Positions 23,131 to 33,675 of a stretch of 64,000 nucleotides of DNA are shown piece by piece; the first letter of the stretch is position 1; each line of letters begins with the position of its first letter. The translations under genes and the position numbers were made by a program. The notes under the pieces were generated by a model. The model made no database searches. It saw only the letters and a program-made list of their open reading frames with translations, and had not been told where the DNA came from. This DNA comes from Durusdinium trenchii (lineage: Eukaryota; Sar; Dinophyceae; Suessiales; Symbiodiniaceae), in assembly GCA_963970005.1 (NCBI GenBank), contig CAXAMN010021773.1, positions 775,665-839,664 on the forward strand. Reading direction: 5' to 3'.

Positions 23131-23289
23131 CTCCAGTGGATCAGAACTGATGTCCGAGCTGCCGGGACCCGGCGTGGTGCACTGGCGCAGGTTCCTGACC
23201 CGTTGCCCTGGGATGTGCCAGGGGCCTCCCAGCGGCGTCGTCACATACCCGGCGGCGGCGGGGCGGGGAGGAGGACCCGGTGCAGGCAC
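23131..23289 (-). CDS. Candidate exon, Pro-rich, GC donor
   Basis: After a CACTGAG acceptor the minus frame reads VPAPGPPPRPAAAGYVTTPL, GGPWHIPGQRVRNLRQC and SDISSDPLEA, with extreme GC3 bias. No GT occurs at the end of the biased stretch; CTGGAG/GCGGGC fits a GC-type donor, as reported for dinoflagellate introns. Function unknown. Confidence 0.6.
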
Positions 23290-23712
23290 CTCAGTGAAGT
23301 GAGCGGGGCCCCAGCGGGGCGGTTTAGGCCGGCTGGTAGCAGGTGTGGTGGATCCGAAAGACATGCCGACTTGGCATGTTTACCGTGCATTCTTACTGAC
23401 ATTGGAGTAGTTTGAAAAGACGTCAACATAGTATAATAGCTAAATCTATGCCATACATGGAGTGTTTGGGCCTGATGGCATTTTGAGGGGGGCGCTGCTG
23501 GTGGTTACGGTTCTTCCCAGCAAACATCGCAACCAAGCAGGAAGGCTTGGGGAATGGATGGGACATATGAAGGTTTTCTTCCAACCACAAAGAGCTTGTG
23601 GGAGGCCAAACTCTTATGGGATTCTGCATGCTCCAGTTGCTACCATCCAATGCTTCCGCCTCAACTCAGCTAGTTCAATCCCCCCCACCGGGCACGTGCA
23701 TCGCTCCCCTAC

Positions 23713-23872
23713 GTCGGAGCTCGAGCGACCGGCCCTGCTCCGGCGCCATCGTCGCGAGGTCCGTCGCAGAGTTCACTCATGGCTGGAAGACGTCCGGCGG
23801 CGTGTCCTGGGGGCGCCGCAACGGCGTCCGGTCTGAGAAAAGGTCGAGGCGAATGAAAAAGGCCTTTGGCAG
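23713..23872 (-). pseudogene. Exon-like frame interrupted by TGA
   Basis: Between a TAGCAG acceptor (23,873-23,874) and a GTAGGG donor (G at 23,712), one minus frame is strongly GC3-biased from end to end: LPKAFFIRLDLFSDRTPLRR, then DTPPDVFQP, an in-frame TGA, then ATMAPEQGRSLELRR. The bias continues past the stop, so this looks like one exon with a nonsense change or a base error, not two exons. Confidence 0.45.
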
Positions 23873-24057
23873 CTGCTAGGACCCGTTTGAGGCCAAAAAA
23901 GAACAACACTTCATATATGATTGATTATGAGTATGTAATAGTATGTATATAAATGAAATATTGATATGATGATGTTTGTTGTTTGAAATATGCAGCATGA
24001 TGCATTTCTGAAGGGGCTGTTTTCGTGGAGGGCTGCCCAGCCCTTCTTGCTTTGCAC

Positions 24058-24236
24058 GCATCTCCTGCATCCTCTGGTGGATGGACGAGACCATCCAAAC
24101 CATCCTGGCAGATGTGACCAGCGCGGGCGCCAGGAACGCAGTGGCAAACGCAGATGCGACGGCTTCGCTCAGGGTGGTGGCTGAAGTGCCCAGGGTCGCC
24201 GTGAGCACAGCAGGGACTTGGTGGCGCCTCCAAGGC
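24058..24236 (-). CDS. Candidate exon, hydrophobic helix
   Basis: After a TTTCAG acceptor (24,237-24,238) the minus frame contains VPAVLTATLGTSATTLSEAV, AFATAFLAPALVTSARMVWM and IHQRMQEM, ending at a GTGCAAAG donor (G at 24,057). Codon bias is strong. The middle part is long and hydrophobic enough to be a membrane-associated helix. Confidence 0.6.
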
Positions 24237-25422
24237 CTGAAAACGAGTCAGGCGGGTCAGTCATATCCACCGTCCACCCCGGCAAGAGTCTCTTGGAGGT
24301 CTCTGGGTCTCTGCAGCGATCTCACCCAGGTTTGCCAAAAGAAAACATGGATGTGCTTAATGTGCTTTTAATTAAGATGCGCTGATACTGGGCCACTTTG
24401 GTGAGAGAGTCTCATCTAAAATGATGCTCCCCCCAAAATCGATAGAAATCAGAAGTGCATAGCGTATCCCCAGGAAGATGAAGATGTGCTAGATGTGGAT
24501 CACGACATGGGGGGGTGCAAGACTCTCTTTCCTCTAACCCTGTGGTTGTCTTGGTTGAGACCTACATGGCATCTACATACCGAGACCTTCATCCTGGCAT
24601 ATCCTGGCATCCAAGGCTCTAAGGCCGTCAGCAACTGCGACTGCTCATTTGCCAGCATCAGGCCGTGGCGTGGTGCTGTGGCGCTACGAAGCAGGCAGGA
24701 TGGAGTGGCCGGAAAATCGTGCGGGGCGTGCGGATGATGGTGAATCCTCAGTGAGCCCAGGGAATTTGGGTCCAACCTTCTTCGAACACCTCGATTGCTC
24801 AAGAAAACCACTGCAACCCAGTTGACCCGCGGTGAACACAACGGGTCAGGCTCGCACGGCACTTCACCATCTGCAAGGTGGGGCCCCACGATTCGCGCAC
24901 ACAGAAACAACCCCTTTCAATTTCAATTGTACATGCTTGACTCATGACCAGTTCACTTGCATAAAACCGCCAGCAACCGCCAAACAGCAGCGATGAGCTG
25001 TGAGATGTGTTTCTTTTCCTCACCTCGGACCCACAAAGCTTGTGCTGAACTGGTGCTGAGCCGGCCCTAGGGACCTGGGCAACGAGGCGAAGCCTAAAAA
25101 TTCACCCCCACCGGCCCCCACCCAAACGTGCCCACATCTTCACGTTGCTGCACTGAATGACTACCACCAAAAACGGAAGGATTCCTCTGAAGTGGCGAAT
25201 GAATGAATGACTGCAGTGCTGGATGTTCTTGGACTGGTACTGAGTGGGCTGAAAATGCACCAGCCAGAGAGACCAACAAACACCTTTAGATCCACTTGAT
25301 GCACTAGCATGTCCCCACTCCACCCAACAACAGCATCTTCCGGCCTTTTGCGATACATGTCACGCATTCTCATACAACGCTAACATCTTAACCCCCCAAA
25401 ACACCCCTTCAAATCGATCTAC
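24237..25422. other. No gene recognised
   Basis: Short ORFs on both strands without bias or splice support. Confidence 0.4.
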
Positions 25423-25668
25423 TTTCTCCTCCAAGCTTCTCCACGACTTCCTCCACCCACTCCGCTGTCGCAGGTGTCACTGGAGGCTTTGGCAGCTGCT
25501 GAGAGCGCTCGACCCCCAAGGGGTGGCACGGCCGTCCCGTGGCGAAGTCGAGAGCGAGCTCCAAGCGCTTCAGGCTGGGAATCTCCCGCCTGGCAGGGCT
25601 GGTCGGTCCTCCGAGGCCTCCCCCCAAGGCGGACGACGGCCTGCTTGAAAGGCTGTACCTCCGTCTGA
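25423..25668 (-). CDS. Candidate exon, unknown protein
   Basis: This 246-bp minus exon lies between a CTGCAG acceptor and a GTAGAT donor (G at 25,422). It contains RRRYSLSSRPSSALGGG, EIPSLKRLELALDFATG and VTPATAEWVEEVVEKLGG. GC3 bias is consistent along its length. It is one of the best unassigned exons: a Ser/Gly-rich segment followed by a helical end. Confidence 0.65.
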
Positions 25669-26527
25669 CTGCAGAGGTCAAGGTCCTAGAATGAACAGAA
25701 TCCCCTGATGACGGGCTCAGGGTGTTGACTCACAGCCATATGGATCCATGTGGTGATAAGTACCTACCGGACGCCATCCCTTGCGCCCCGATTTCGGGGT
25801 ATCGAATCGGGCCCTGCTTCGGAGTGTCCAGTCAGCGCGAGTCAGGGGGCTCTGGTGCCACCGGACCCCGAAGCAAAAACCATGGAACCCAGGCGGTTCA
25901 AACGCTGCACTCGGTCTTCAATCGTTCTTTGTTCATGATGTTTTTGAACACCTATCCGTCAGATCATGGATGCTTTTTCTACGGTTTTCTGGACCTGTGT
26001 TCTCCACAGCCTAACAAAAGCCCACACATTCTTTCACCGACTTTCACATGTCACATGCCTTGGATGAGATTGCCGGCTGGCTGGAATCAGCATCGGCTTG
26101 CGATGCACCGGAACCTCATGTGAAGGATGACATCGAGCCAAGCGCCCGCGGAAGGTGGACGGTCTGGGGCCGGTCGAGACCAGGCCGGTCTCAAGGGTTG
26201 AAGACATGTCGGTCTGGAACGATTTAAGAATTGAATGTTGCCTGTCTCAATTGACATCTTAAATCCAGAATCAATGGCATCCATTCGGGTAGCCCCAAAC
26301 CAGGAAATTTGCTGGGAGGCAGGAGCACGGGTAGCTGTGATCCATCCAGACTTCTAGACTATTCTAGACTATATAATTACACATTAACGCATCCTCAAAC
26401 TCAAGCCTCCAACAAGCTCCTAGAAGGAGCTCATTCTGGGTAGCATCCTGGAATCCATTTTCGGCCCCACATCCAAAACCACTCCACTCTGCCCAAGCAC
26501 TCGCGGCTTCAGCGTATTCAAATGCAC
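25669..26527. other. No gene recognised
   Basis: No GC-biased splice-bounded frame. Probably intron. Confidence 0.4.
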
Positions 26528-26699
26528 GTCCATCGGTGGCACCGGCCAGCGCGCGCCGGCCCGGCCGCCCGGCGCCCAGCGCAGCTCGCGCGGCGCCGCG
26601 AGCAGCTCCGGAAGGGGCGCTTGGCGGAGGTCGCGGCCCGGGCAGTCGAACGTGGGGCCAGGCGTTGGGAGGCACGGTGGTCGCTCCACCTGGCAACGG
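26528..26699 (-). CDS. Candidate exon, unknown protein
   Basis: After a TGCCAG acceptor (26,700-26,701) the minus frame reads VERPPCLPTPGPTFDCPGRD, PLPELLAAPRELRWAPGG and ARWPVPPMD, ending at a GTGCAT donor (G at 26,527). GC3 bias is very strong. The plus-strand frame over the same bases is also open, but all neighbouring exons are minus. Confidence 0.55.
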
Positions 26700-27508
26700 A
26701 TGAAAGGGATGGACTTCGCTGGGAGATGTTGGGGGAAGTACCCCAGGGAGAGTGAGAAAAGCCCAGATTGATTCGGTTGATTCACCATGCACTGGCCATG
26801 CGAGATCCTCTGAAGTGCAGTTCTGAGTGTCAAACTTCTTGCCAAACTGTCATGGGAGATGGGCATGGGTGGATGTGGGTGGTTAAAACGTCCTCAGGCA
26901 AAACCTGTTGTTCTTCTTGGGCCACAAAATGATGTTACATGATGTTACTGCAGTTGGGCTGCGTAAGAGCAGTGGCCCTCCATGTTCCAAATCCACCATG
27001 ACTGGATGTCCATCAACTTGTGAACTCGTAGCACTACTATGTAAGCCACTATATGACTAGCCACTGTATGCTGATGTGTATAGCCCATGACTTCCAATCG
27101 CAAAAGAAACCATGCGCAATTGCCAGGAGTTCCCCTGCCGCACCCAGGTGTTCTTCAGAAACAAAAATGGATGGGCGAACGCTGAAGGTTTCTGACACGA
27201 CAAGCCTTACACCTGGTGCAGGCAGGTCTTCAACTCATCCGCCCTGCAAAAAAAATCGTTCCAAAAAAGGAAGTAAGTAGTCATCCCGTCTCTCGAATAG
27301 CGCTACTAGTAGGTACACTACACTCATCTCGCCCTTTCCCCCCCGTTTCAAAGCAAGCGGATCTTTCTATGACTCCAATCACCTCCTGAAAAGGTACGAC
27401 TGGATCCCTATAGGGTAACAAGCGGATCTTTCGACACCTTCGACTCGCCCGCTCTCTCCGCTCTCTACGCCGGCTCTCCGTGCTTCGCGACGGGCGCGAA
27501 GGCGTCAC
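26700..27508. other. No gene recognised
   Basis: Short ORFs only. The 5' part of the 27,281-27,943 minus frame lies here but lacks bias. Confidence 0.4.
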
Positions 27509-27631
27509 CTCCAAGGGTTGCTGCGGCGTCATGGGGCCTCCAACCACTGGCAGCGGCTCCGAGCGGATGGGGTCCGCGTGGTTTTCTCCCCTCCGCGGAG
27601 ACTGGGGAGAAAACAGCAAAGGTTGAGGGAC
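27509..27631 (-). CDS. Candidate exon, Pro-rich
   Basis: After a CACTGAG acceptor the minus frame reads VPQPLLFSPQSPRRGENHAD and SEPLPVVGGPMTPQQPLE, ending at GAG/GTGACG (G at 27,508). It lies inside a 220-codon open frame (27,281-27,943) whose flanks are less biased. Function unknown. Confidence 0.55.
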
Positions 27632-28291
27632 CTCAGTGGAAGCTCGGTGAAAGAGGTGAAACACCTGGTGAACACCCATGAAAACGATAGAAAACTCGGG
27701 CGAGGCTGGATGGAACGTGGCTTGACCCGTTGATGTCGTATGATGATGTATGATGTAGTTGCACTCGTGTCTTAAATATTCAAAGCGCCCCCAGCAGGGC
27801 GAAATCTGATCGCGGAACTGCAGGGCGAGCGTGAAAACACGCACGAACACGTGGACCATGGGAACTGCAGGAGTGATATGACCATGGTCATCTTCTTCCC
27901 CCAAACCAAAGGCACCATATGGTACTGTTTTCCCCTTGACCATCCATGGGACTGGAAGAGTTATAATAACTAATTCATGGGATTCTCAATGGTTTTCATG
28001 TATATCACTCTTCCAGTCGCATGGATATCTGCTATTGGTACATGGATATACATGGATGCATATCACTCAACCCCAATTGATGTCGTTCGCTTGGATCTCT
28101 TCTCCCCCGAACACTCCGGACCCTGAAAGAACGCGAAAAACCCGGGCGTGCCGCTGTGTCGAAGGAGCGGCAGCGATGTCAGCTCTCGCAAGCAACGCAA
28201 GATCAATGGCCATCCTTTGGGTCTCGAAGTAGCAACGCTCAACACCATCTCAACAGCGATCCCCATTGGAAACCACCGACCCCCGAGTCAC

Positions 28292-28424
28292 CCGTGCGTG
28301 TCCCCAACCGCGCGCGCTTGGATGCTGCCCAAGCGACCTGCCGCCCACATGACATGGGCCACGAAACGAAGTCCGGTGTCCTTTGTCGGCATCCGGGAGA
28401 ACGGGCGATGTCGGAGCCCAACAA
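28292..28424 (-). CDS. Candidate exon, unknown protein
   Basis: After a GTCCAG acceptor (28,425-28,426) the minus frame contains VVGLRHRPFSRMPTKDTGLR, FVAHVMWAAGRLGSIQARAV, ending at a GTGACT donor (G at 28,291). Codon bias is good. A different, longer minus frame (28,239-28,733, Pro-rich then Cys-containing) overlaps and is the main alternative. Confidence 0.5.
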
Positions 28425-28709
28425 CTGGACGGTGCAGCTGCTGTTTCTGTAGGGCATGTGGGCTGACCAAGCGGAGTGTGGAGCAGCTTGGAGCTGCTGT
28501 GGAGTGTGTCCGTCTGCGATCTCGGTGACTTGTGATTCAGCATCAATACACTCGAGCTCACATGGCTTGGGAGGTGGTGGCATCGGATGGAGATGTCGTG
28601 CAGGTGGTTCTTGGCACCCTGCTGGTTGCACTAAAGGAGGTTCTGGCAGCATCATGATGGCCGGTATGCCTGGTATGGCTGGTATGGTCGGTGGTGCAGG
28701 TCTTTCAAC

Positions 28710-28855
28710 CATTGAGCCAGGCACTACTGGCATGATTGAGCGCCTTTTTGAGGGCCTTCGACAGCCTAGCCTCAGTACAAGGAGCCATGACGGTGGCCGT
28801 GTTGGCCAGTGGTGGGATCAAATCGACCGATCGTCTCTTCTCATCCAGCCGACCC
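28710..28855 (-). CDS. Candidate exon, helical
   Basis: The minus frame contains RLDEKRRSVDLIPPLANTAT, APCTEARLSKALKKALNHAS and SAWLN, starting after ATGAG and ending at a GTTGAA donor or a TGA five bases later. GC3 bias is good. The surrounding ORF extends to 29,106, but that part may be intron. Confidence 0.5.
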
Positions 28856-29273
28856 CTCATGCAATGGGCCCGAAGTAATGGGGGGAAGTTTGTGAGGTGC
28901 AGGTGGAAAGCGCCCTGCGCTTCGCGCAGGGCAGGTGAGGGCCCCGTTCCAACCTCAAAAGCATCTCCTCCTTCTGGTGCAATGACGTAGCTTCGAAGCA
29001 AGTGCGCCCGAAGCTCCAAAGAAAGCCCCCCCAAACGGCAGAAAATCGGATTTGTTGAAGGCAGGCTGGCACAATTTTTTGAGCTATCCTTGGTAGTTCC
29101 AGCCAATTTTTATGCAACTTGGGTATCTCAGCCTCCCCTTGTTGGTGTCTGAGCCTGGTTTCCCGCTAAAGAACTAAAAGGTGATCGCAAACCCATTATC
29201 TTTTTTGGTATTCTTGTGGTGATATGGTGGCCCAACTGCCACTGTCGGTGGTTCCTAAAAACCTGAGTGGCTG

Positions 29274-29620
29274 CTACCTTGTGACTTTGTAGGCCACCCT
29301 TGCCGGCCTTTGCCTCCTCCACCTTCCAAGCTGTATCAAATACCCTTCCAAGCCAAGTGACCACCACAAGGAGCAAAACACCAAACATCCACACAAGGCC
29401 ACTCCGGCAATCGATGCCAGGACAACCAGTAGGCAAAATTCGTCCTCCTCCACCGACCAAAAGGCAAAGGTCAGCATTGCTGCTGTGCTGCTGTTCGTTG
29501 CAGTGCTTGTGCTGCTGGTGGTCGTGGCGGTGCTGCCGCTGGTGCTGATGCTACTGCTAACGGTGCTGGAGCAAACCGTGGCACCGGGTGCTTGAAACTG
29601 CCAAAGCTCACCAGTCAGAC
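29274..29620 (-). CDS. Ser/Thr stalk plus transmembrane C-terminus
   Basis: After an ACCTGAG acceptor the minus frame begins LTGELWQFQ (kelch-like), runs through about 35 residues that are mostly Ser, Thr and Ala, then a hydrophobic helix (CLLVVLASIAGVALCGCLVF), and ends with a basic tail (RWRRQRPARVAYKVTR) at TAG, 29,274-29,276. This is the layout of a type I membrane protein: outside domain, glycosylated-type stalk, helix, short basic cytoplasmic tail. Kelch exons upstream (30-39 kb) suggest the outside domain is a kelch propeller. The plus strand also encodes a Leu/Val run here, which I take as antisense of the Ser/Thr codons. Confidence 0.6.
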
Positions 29621-30172
29621 CTCAGGTCGCGACCAGAGGACCGGACGGCTGCTTTCCAGGTCGGGTGCAGCGAAGTAGGTCTGGAGTGAAGGTCCAAGGT
29701 CCCTGTGGTCCGGTGCCCAAATGAAAAGGTCCAGAAGGGTGCCCAAATGAAGTTTCAATGGTTTTTTGTTTAAATCCATTTTGGAATAAGAGGACAAATC
29801 AGTTCCTTAAAGAAGTTTCAACATAAGAGGACTCCATGGTTCAAAAGAAGCCTATATGTTTGGGATTATTTGGGGCATGCGGGCAGAACCCCAAACAGCT
29901 TAATAACATCATGGTCTCTGGGTTGATCTCATCTGAACTCATCGGAACTAACTAACTCATGATCCCACACATCCTTCTTGCAGTGCTGGCATGTTTGCGG
30001 TTCGGCCGTGCAGTGGTGATGAGACGTTGCTCCCCGCCCTAAACAAGGAAAACCATGTGCTAACAAAAAGACCTGGGAAGGGCAAGTCACTTGGTCAAAC
30101 CACCTGACACACATCCTCAAACATATTTTATTTTTTCACGCTTCGACGTTCAATGACGTCCGTCACCGACAC

Positions 30173-30270
30173 CCGAAGAAGGCCAGGAGACCATCTGCTC
30201 CTTGACCACCGTGCATCCACAAGGATCTGCTCCTGGCTCTGGACGTGTGAAAATAGGCTCGGCGGGTGGG
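30173..30270 (-). CDS. Degenerate kelch exon
   Basis: The minus frame reads PPTRRAYFHTSRARSRSLWM, then HGGQGADG, aligning with the R-A-Y-H / LW.HGG pattern of the other kelch exons. A GTGTCG donor follows (G at 30,172). The acceptor is not resolved. Confidence 0.55.
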
Positions 30271-31300
30271 GGGAATGCGTTCATATATAGCTTGGTTTGG
30301 GAAAGAAACGAAGCTGGCACTCTTAAAGCCAGCTTAAGGATGCCCCTCTTCCAAGGGTCTGTAGACACCCATTTTGGATTCAGGACGTGTCAAAAGGCTG
30401 GGAGGCCAACGGGCACACTGAGGAGGTGGAGAGAAAAACCACCTGTTCAGCTATCAATGGAACTGGGTTCGTGCATCTTGAGGTTCGTGCACCACCAAGG
30501 ATCTCCGCAAAGCCTTTGGGATTTGTTCCATTTCTGCGCGTAAAGCAACTGTACATTCAACTGACTCAACAAGCACAAATTGTACAGAAACTTCTTTCAA
30601 ACGTCTGCACAGTCTGAACAAGACCATTCACAGTGGAGAATGTAGTCTGTAGTTGGTTCGTTCTCATGATGACTGCCTACTAAGTATAGTATAGTTACTA
30701 TATAGGGAGCACATCACCCAACCCGTTTCACATCACACGCTTTTCCCATCAACTGCCCCAGGCAGTACGTCGAGGACTCGGTGCGAAGGTCTCCGTCGGG
30801 GACTCGACTCTTGGAGTGACCCATTGACACACCCCAAACCTTAGGAATTTTAGATTTTTTTTTGCTTTTTCAATTGGGGTTGAAGTTTGTCTGTTTGAAG
30901 GTTTTGCTACCACCTCAAAAGTTATTTGCACTTCTCGATTTGTAGGGTCGCGTCTGACTGTGTAAATCATGACTAGGTTCAGCTCTAGCTAGGACAGTCC
31001 CTTCTTAGCAGGTAAACTTGTAGTCATGTCAACCTTAACTTTTCACCTTCATTGACGCTCCTAGAATATTGTCTCGATTTTTCAATACTGTTTTCTCGAG
31101 GAAGGAAAGAAAAGATATTTGGGCCTTGGAAAATTTTATTTCCAAATCTTGACGCTGCCATGTGGCTCTAAATGGGTTTGCCTTCCCAAGTGGGGGTTGC
31201 TGAGTACTTTGGCTGCTTCGGTGAGGTGCTTTTCTGCAGAGGTCATTGGCTGCTTCGGCCAAATCCTTCGCCATGAGCAATGTGGAGGCGAGCAGGAGTT
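30271..31300. other. No gene recognised
   Basis: Short ORFs on both strands. Nothing supportable was seen. Confidence 0.4.
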
Positions 31301-31362
31301 TCTGCTGAACCCTGAAGATTCTCAAGCTGGCTGCTGCAAATGGCCCAAAGCTGGCCCTTTCT

Positions 31363-31830
31363 ATGGCAATGGCTCCCCCTGGTCCTGATCCAGAAATGTT
31401 GAAGTCCTTTTGTCGCTTTACTGCAGATACCCGCCGTTTGCTGATCCTCCACTTTGGGGAGGACGATGCCCTGGACGAAGCTGAGTGCTTGAGGAACGCG
31501 CTACTGTGGGCATGGCAGCATTTACCTGATTCAGCAACAGCCCTGCTAGACGGAAGTTTGGTTCATGTGCTGGATGTTTGCACCACAATCAAATATACTT
31601 GTCCGCATCAATACCCTACGCTTCGCGTCGTCACAGGCCTGCCTCCGCGTGGGCCGAGCTATTTGAGAGACCCGTTGACTCAATTCACTAAGAATGATTT
31701 CAAGGCAGCTTTGGCGTGTGTCCGAGTGCTTGAAGACATGCCAGGTTCTTTTTTGACACTGTCTTGGAGTGGAGTGAGCAAATGGTTCCCTAACTTTGCT
31801 CTTGAAGTCCTTGCCGAGGACGCGCAGTAA
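31363..31830 (+). CDS. Plus-strand ORF, 155 aa, unknown
   Basis: The plus frame runs from ATG to TAA and is open upstream to about 31,305. It contains LKSFCRFTADTRRLLILHFG, DEAECLRNALLWAWQHLPD, VTGLPPRGPSYLRDPLTQF and a closing FALEVLAEDAQ. Codon bias is weaker than in the minus-strand exons. No domain was recognised. It is the only substantial plus-strand host ORF in the region and lies within the minus-strand kelch cluster, so it may be a nested gene or a retrocopy. Confidence 0.45.
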   Translation: MAMAPPGPDPEMLKSFCRFTADTRRLLILHFGEDDALDEAECLRNALLWAWQHLPDSATALLDGSLVHVLDVCTTIKYTCPHQYPTLRVVTGLPPRGPSYLRDPLTQFTKNDFKAALACVRVLEDMPGSFLTLSWSGVSKWFPNFALEVLAEDAQ

Positions 31831-31964
31831 GCCAAGGCTGACTGGGAGCTTCGGCCAGCTGCCAAGGAGAGACCAGGAGCCTGTCATTGGCTGCTTCGGC
31901 TAAGACAGGAAGTTTGGGAAAGGGAAAAAATGGCGCGCCAGGCTTGTAAGGAGAGGTCTTTTAG

Positions 31965-32113
31965 CCTGCTCCAACCGAGCCTCGGGAACGTTCTTGAACC
32001 TCCTAAGGAGCAGGAAAAAAGCAGACTGCTAGAAAAAATTCCATTCATGTTTTCTAATTCTAGGACAGTCTGCTTTTATCCTGCTCCAACCGAGCCTCGG
32101 GAACGTTCTTGAA
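31965..32113. repeat. 34-bp direct repeats, 115-bp spacing
   Basis: The same 34 bases, starting cctgctccaaccgagcctcg, occur at 31,965-31,998 and 32,080-32,113 with no difference seen. Each is next to a copy of cttgtaaggag. The region between holds an A-rich tract. Confidence 0.8.
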
Positions 32114-32238
32114 GCTTGTAAGGAGTAGTCTGTTAGTCACCTCTGTAGGAGGCTCAGATACACGATTCTCGTCCGACGCAGCTTTTTGCTCAAGGAAAGA
32201 TAAAATAAGTGGGCCTCTGGCTGATTCGGCCAGGGCCC

Positions 32239-32580
32239 ACAGAATGTCGTCCTCTAAGTGCAAGAAGGACAATTTTTCAGGCTGGGGGCATATTGCGGTT
32301 GGTGAGCAAGTGACTGCTGCAGCCAAAGCCGAACCCAAATCCAATGCCAAGGGTCAACCAAATAAGCCAAAGCCGAAACCGAAGCCAGAAAAGCCACCTA
32401 AGAAGCCTGAGCCTAGGGCCAAGCCGAAGCCTGCAGTAGGCGGCGATGATGAGCCACCCACAAAAAACAAACAAAAAAGACAGAAGCAACCGGAGCCTCA
32501 GCTGGGGAGGTCGATGATGACGACCAGGAAGTGGAGATGGAAGAGGGTGAGGAAAACGACGAGGTTTGGAACCCGCTGGC
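32239..32580 (+). pseudogene. Lys/Pro-rich to acidic ORF, frame-shifted
   Basis: The plus frame contains Lys/Pro repeats (NKPKPKPKPEKPPKKPEPRA) and then, after an A-rich stretch (about 32,461-32,482), the sense passes to another frame with an acidic tail (DDDDQEVEMEEGEENDEVW) and a stop at about 32,580. One base change in the A-run would join them. It may be a frame-shifted gene fragment or a base-calling error in a homopolymer. Function unknown; it resembles a disordered, charged protein. Confidence 0.4.
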
Positions 32581-33559
32581 GTGATCTTTGGCTGCGTCGG
32601 CCAAGATACATGCACTCTGGCATGGGCGCAAAGCTTTTTGTTGCATCTCTGGCTGCATCGGCCAGGATGCATGCAGTGAGCTCGCGCAGAATGAAAAAAG
32701 AGCGCGATCAAGACTTCTTCAATTTTGGGTGTCTGGCTTTCTTTACATTGGTGCATTGAATGCTTTAAATGTTTCAGGCTTCCGGAAAAAGACCCTGTAA
32801 AAACATTACAGTTTTAACTTCTAAGTTTTCTAACTAACGGGAAGCTTGGGAGTCTGGCTTGCACTGCGCACCATATTTTCTCTTGAATTGAATTGAAGAT
32901 TGCTCCAGCCAGCGGTTCCAAGCCAAGCATGGGAACCTCCAACCAGGCTGATTATTGCAGCCTTCCTGTTCTACACAAACTTTGGAAAACGTGTTCTCGA
33001 GTGGCGGTTGCCTGTTTGTCGAGCGGGTGCTGCAAAATTATTCTTTGGACACAGGAAATTAAATTTCCCCTGTTGCCCTTCAATTGTCACATTCTCACAA
33101 AGTCCCGTCAAATGCCTTGAAGTTGGCTGGCGTTGTATGCCTCGCTTTGCACAATGACTTTGCCACAGCTGTTTTCTTAGACCCTTGAGTAGGAAGCTTA
33201 TAAGTTATTTTGAATTCTCGATTTTGCACCTAGAATGGTATCACTCAAGGAAGATGGCACCAACCCTTCCACAGAGCAAAAAAAGAATCCAAAATTCCAA
33301 AGAGCAATACTAAGAAACATGAACATCACAGCGGTGGAAGGCTCCGGCGAGCCGCCTTCAGCTGGTGTTTTCAACTCAATTGAACAATATGAGTCAGTGG
33401 GTTCAATCTGCATCCCAAGGTTGAACAGGTATACACACTGTAAAGAGAATATGCGCAGCAATTTTTCAGGTTGAACACATCGTTTCGATATCTGAGACCA
33501 CTTCTTCCAGTCACTTCTTCCATCCACTTCGTTCCCGTCCTCAAGTCCCACCCGGCCAC
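32581..33559. other. No gene recognised beyond hairpin repeats
   Basis: Short ORFs only, apart from two hairpin repeats at its left end. Confidence 0.4.
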
Positions 33560-33675
33560 ATGCCCATAGCGCTCAGGCCCACAAGCATCCAGCAGCTGCC
33601 AGCGACCCAAGCGATCGAAGCGCCACAGGTCTCCCAAGGGCAGCTGGCCATTGAAACCACCTTGAAGCCATAGAC
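33560..33675 (-). CDS. Kelch-repeat exon
   Basis: After an acceptor at 33,676-33,677 the minus frame reads GLWLQGGFNGQLPLGDLWRF, DRLGRWQLLDACGPERYGHV and AGWD, which is the end of one kelch blade and the start of the next. The 3' boundary is uncertain; GTGGAT and GTGACT donors both occur shortly after. Confidence 0.75.

Larger units (their letters stand above)
31209..32671. repeat. Cluster of hairpin repeats, TGGCTGNNTCGGCCA core
   Basis: The core (T/C)TGGC-TGNNTCG-GCCA(A/G) occurs at 31,209 (imperfect), 31,246-31,262, 31,887-31,903, 32,217-32,233, about 32,588-32,606 and about 32,649-32,666. In several copies an outer stem extends the hairpin after one bulged base, and the outer stem differs in sequence but keeps pairing: CCTGTC/GACAGG at 31,881, GTGGGCC/GGCCCAC at 32,209, TGCATC/GATGCA at 32,642. 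A further copy lies at 41,184. Confidence 0.75.

Noticed and set aside
29293-29595. Plus-strand frame with a 28-residue Leu/Val helix
   Set aside because: It is the antisense of the Ser/Thr stalk on the minus strand, has no ATG, and neighbouring exons are minus.
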